Below the pieces are notes generated by a model. It was given only the letters and a program-made list of their open reading frames with translations. It was not told the origin of the DNA and searched no databases. From NCBI RefSeq assembly GCF_000017405.1, contig NC_009669.1, positions 62,001 through 126,000 of the forward strand: a stretch of DNA of 64,000 bases, written 5' to 3'. Each line of letters begins with the position of its first letter. Position 1 is the stretch's first letter. The position numbers and the translations under genes are program-made. Shown here piece by piece: positions 61,467 to 64,000 of the stretch. This DNA comes from Brucella anthropi ATCC 49188 (GTDB taxonomy: Bacteria; Pseudomonadota; Alphaproteobacteria; Rhizobiales; Rhizobiaceae).

Positions 61467-63206
61467 ATGGAGAACATGATGACCGTCGACAAAAAACCTC
61501 TCCGTAGCGAGGCATGGTTTAAGCGTATTGACAATACCGGGTATGAGCACCGCACCCACCTCAAGGCGCGTGGTGCGCTACCAGATATGTTCGAGGGCAA
61601 ACCCGTAATCGGCATTGCCAACTCGGCATCCGATCTGGTCCCCTGCAACGCCCATCTCACGGAACTGGCGGAATGGGTTGCTCGCGGTGTGCTCGAAGCT
61701 GGCGGTTTTCCGCTTGTGTTTTCTACGATGTCAATCGGCGACTCCATCATGCGTCCGAGCGGAATGCTCTTCCGCAATATGATGAGTATGGAGCTCGAGG
61801 CGACACTTCGCGCAAACCCGCTCGACGGCGTGGTTTTGCTAACAGGATGCGACAATACGGCGCCCGCCTACATGATGGGGGCGGCCAGCGTCGATCTTCC
61901 GACCATCGTCGTGCACGGTGGGACGATGCTGAGCGGTCGCGTTGGGATGCGGCAGGTAGGTTCGGGTTCCGACATTTTTCGTATGCACGGCGAATACAAG
62001 GCAGGGCGTATGACGAAGGACGCTTTCCTTGCGTCGGAATATGGAATGTCGCGCAGTAACGGCGCCTGTAACACGATGGGGACGGCAACGACGATGGGCT
62101 GTATCGCAGAAGCCCTCGGCCTCAGTCTCACGGGATCTGCTGCCATTCCCGCGGTTGATGGGCGTCGGAAGGGCTCCGCGCAGTTGTCCGGTCGGCGAAT
62201 CGTCGAGATGGTCAGAGAAGATCTGGCGTTCTCTAAGATCGTCGATCGATCGGCGCTTGAGAATGCAATCCGAGTCAACGCTGCCCTTGGCGGGAGCACG
62301 AATGCAATCATTCATTTGCTGGCTTTGGCAGGGCGTCTGGAGATTGAACTGACCCTTGCCGACTTCGAAGAAAACAGCCGGTCAATCCCGCTTCTTGCCA
62401 ACATCCTTCCGAACGGCAAGTACCTCGTCGAGGAATTCTTCTCCGCGGGTGGATTGCCAGCCGTCATGGCATCGCTTGGGGAGAGGCTCAACCTTGATGC
62501 GCGCACCGCAGGCGGAAAGACACTGCGGGAGGAACTCGCTGGCGTCGAAAGCCTTGACCACGATGTCATCGCGCCGTTCGACAAACCGATCAAGCCGCAG
62601 AACGCGTTGCGCATCATCAGGGGCAACATTGCACCAAACGGTGCTGTGATGAAACCATCAGCCGCAAGTCCGCACCTGATGAAACATACGGGCCGTGCCG
62701 TCGTGTTCGAATCCGTGGAAGATCTCGACAAGCGCATCGATGATCCGTCTCTGAATATCGACGAGACCTGCGTACTCGTTCTGAAGGGCATTGGCCCTAG
62801 AGGTTATCCGGGCATGCCGGAACTTGGAAATATCCGTTTGCCCAAGCATATTCTCGAAAAGGGCGTCACCGATATGGTCAGGATTTCGGACGGCCGCATG
62901 AGTGGCACGGCTTATGGTACCGTCGTGCTTCACGTTGCGCCCGAATCCTCGATCGGTGGTCCGCTGGCTCTGATCCGTGATGGTGACCTGATCTCGCTGG
63001 ACGTCGAGGCGGGCACATTGTCGGTCGATCTTACGGATGAAGAACTTGAACAGCGGCGGTCGCAAGCCTCCTTCGCGCCCATCAGCCACAAGCGCGGTTA
63101 CGAGCGCCTCTTTGTTGAGCATGTTTTGCAGGCTGATAAGGGGCTCGATTTTGATTTCCTGGTGGGGCGAAGCGGGAACGAAGCTCCGACGAGACGACCG
63201 TTCTAA
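61467..63206 (+). CDS. IlvD/Edd-family dehydratase (sugar-acid dehydratase-like)
   Basis: 579 residues. Three cysteine motifs of the family's Fe-S cluster site are present: SASDLVPCNAHL, LLTGCDNTAPA and NGACNTMGTATTM. GRMSGTAYGTVVLHVAPES closes the C-terminal domain. Compared with the branched-chain enzyme, the overall pattern is closer to sugar-acid dehydratases such as arabonate dehydratase. GGGGAGGGG precedes ATG 61467; ATGs at 61476 and 61479 are alternatives. It would dehydrate a polyhydroxy acid to a 2-keto-3-deoxy acid. Confidence 0.92.
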   Translation: MENMMTVDKKPLRSEAWFKRIDNTGYEHRTHLKARGALPDMFEGKPVIGIANSASDLVPCNAHLTELAEWVARGVLEAGGFPLVFSTMSIGDSIMRPSGMLFRNMMSMELEATLRANPLDGVVLLTGCDNTAPAYMMGAASVDLPTIVVHGGTMLSGRVGMRQVGSGSDIFRMHGEYKAGRMTKDAFLASEYGMSRSNGACNTMGTATTMGCIAEALGLSLTGSAAIPAVDGRRKGSAQLSGRRIVEMVREDLAFSKIVDRSALENAIRVNAALGGSTNAIIHLLALAGRLEIELTLADFEENSRSIPLLANILPNGKYLVEEFFSAGGLPAVMASLGERLNLDARTAGGKTLREELAGVESLDHDVIAPFDKPIKPQNALRIIRGNIAPNGAVMKPSAASPHLMKHTGRAVVFESVEDLDKRIDDPSLNIDETCVLVLKGIGPRGYPGMPELGNIRLPKHILEKGVTDMVRISDGRMSGTAYGTVVLHVAPESSIGGPLALIRDGDLISLDVEAGTLSVDLTDEELEQRRSQASFAPISHKRGYERLFVEHVLQADKGLDFDFLVGRSGNEAPTRRPF

Positions 63207-63226
63207 TCCTGATCGCAACTAAACAG

Positions 63227-63261
63227 CGCCGCTACTCCCGCGCGTCCCGGGAATAGCGGCG
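63227..63261. terminator. bidirectional terminator between dehydratase and GntR genes
   Basis: 14-bp stem (13 of 14 pairs) from CGCCGCTACTCCCG (63227-63240) and CGGGAATAGCGGCG (63248-63261), located between convergent genes. Confidence 0.75.
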
Positions 63262-63264
63262 TTC

Positions 63265-63939
63265 TCAGTCGCCGTCGGGACGTGATAATGAACCGGTGAG
63301 CTTTTGACCTTCTGTAATGTTGTGTTGCTCAGCCAACGTCCCGGCAAGAACCGAATCCCGTTCACGGATAGCATTCCAGATCGGTTCATGCTGGACGATA
63401 ATCTCCAAGGGATCTTCTATCAGAAGATTGCTTGATCGGATGAACACACGGATTTGCTGCTCTATCAGCTTATATTGTTGTTTTAGGCGGCTATGCCCTG
63501 ACTCGTCGATGATCGATTTATGAAAACCGAAATCGGCCTCGGCAATTGTTTCAGAGCTCTCCGTCACTGTATTTTTCAGCCTATCAAATGCGGCCTCAAT
63601 ACGCGACATCGCTTCGTTGTCGGCATTGGTCGCAGCAAACTGTGCCGCCAGACGTTCGATAGCACCTCGTAGTGTATAGAGCTCCCAGACATCCTGATGA
63701 GTGAGTTCAACGACCGTCCAACCCGTGTAGGGAACGAGACTGACAAGCCCTTCTTTTCCAAGCTGATGCAGCGCCGTGCGGACAGTGGCACGGGAAAGAC
63801 CCATGCCCTCCGAAAGCTGGACCTCTGTCAAGCGCGATCCCGGTCGGATCGATCCGTCTACGATTTGGGATCTCAATACGCCAAGCGCTCGCACGTCCGC
63901 TGGCATCTTTTCGATTTTTGGTAGCTTCATTTGCGTCAT
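63265..63939 (-). CDS. GntR-family transcriptional regulator (FCD type)
   Basis: 224 residues: N-terminal winged HTH (LRSQIVDGSIRPGSRLTEVQLSEGMGLSRATVRTALHQLGKEGLVSLVPYTGWTV) and a C-terminal FCD effector domain (AEADFGFHKSIIDESGHSRLKQQY). ATG 63939 used; ATG 63930 possible. Convergent with the dehydratase gene and a likely regulator of the second transport/dehydration operon; candidate operator at 60375-60386. Confidence 0.92.
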   Translation of the reverse strand: MTQMKLPKIEKMPADVRALGVLRSQIVDGSIRPGSRLTEVQLSEGMGLSRATVRTALHQLGKEGLVSLVPYTGWTVVELTHQDVWELYTLRGAIERLAAQFAATNADNEAMSRIEAAFDRLKNTVTESSETIAEADFGFHKSIIDESGHSRLKQQYKLIEQQIRVFIRSSNLLIEDPLEIIVQHEPIWNAIRERDSVLAGTLAEQHNITEGQKLTGSLSRPDGD

Positions 63940-64000
63940 CTTCGGCCCACAGTTGCTTGAAATTCAACATTAACGTTCCCCCGAGGGGCGAACAAGAGAA

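Noticed and set aside
1..64000. CRISPR arrays, tRNA or rRNA genes
   Set aside because: No regularly spaced direct repeats and no tRNA-like or rRNA-like sequence noticed on either strand by eye.

Overview
The window reads as part of a large alphaproteobacterial plasmid (or plasmid-derived replicon), most likely from the Hyphomicrobiales and plausibly Brucella/Ochrobactrum or a related rhizobial genus. The main reasons are a complete repABC replication and partition locus with its antisense RNA and 16-bp parS palindromes, a second stand-alone repC, a VirB/VirD4 conjugation system, rhizobial-type small plasmid genes (DUF736, ArdC-like) and a catabolic region of the kind common on rhizobial megaplasmids. 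The genus is inferred from gene content only. No rRNA, tRNA or CRISPR array was seen.

Layout. Positions 1-5.7 kb hold a truncated tyrosine recombinase and a minus-strand three-gene putative defence operon: an AIPR-type nuclease, a PtuA-like ATPase and a PtuB-like HNH protein. The AIPR gene is split by a 1,272-bp IS3-family (IS407-type) element whose 4-bp target duplication can be read, and removing the element restores one 554-codon frame. Positions 5.9-10.1 kb hold repABC with two parS sites and a counter-transcribed RNA. Positions 10.1-15.6 kb hold a cold-shock protein, small hypotheticals, an IS630-type element and a second repC that has its own antisense RNA. Positions 15.7-20.7 kb hold a VbhA/Fic toxin-antitoxin pair split by a class C group II intron sitting directly behind a terminator, an ArdC-like antirestriction protein and a RelE/Phd-type pair. 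Positions 20.8-27.2 kb hold an Xre regulator, a second ParA with a ribbon-helix-helix partner and repeated operator motifs, a probable oriT region, MobC and a 994-residue relaxase.

Positions 27.2-40.2 kb are one minus-strand virB1-virB11/virD4 cluster that also encodes a second lytic transglycosylase. Divergent from it (40.4-43.6 kb) is an operon of exported proteins, including three consecutive nuclease-fold (SNase-like) proteins and a TrbM-like Cys-rich protein. Positions 43.7-48.7 kb carry an RcgA-like membrane protein, an RcgR-like alpha/beta hydrolase and a FadL-type outer-membrane channel. Two small paralogous genes flank this trio. I propose it takes up and degrades a hydrophobic signal, such as a long-chain acyl-homoserine lactone, to modulate conjugation.

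From 48.9 kb on, the DNA changes character to GC-rich, tightly packed catabolic genes: a TetR regulator, a NitT/TauT-type ABC transporter, HyuA/HyuB hydantoinase/oxoprolinase subunits, a TIM-barrel isomerase, a polar amino acid-type ABC transporter, an SDR oxidoreductase, an IlvD/Edd-type dehydratase and a GntR regulator. These look like one import-and-degradation programme for an unidentified amide or lactam compound with a polyol or sugar-acid part. Candidate operators for both regulators are visible.
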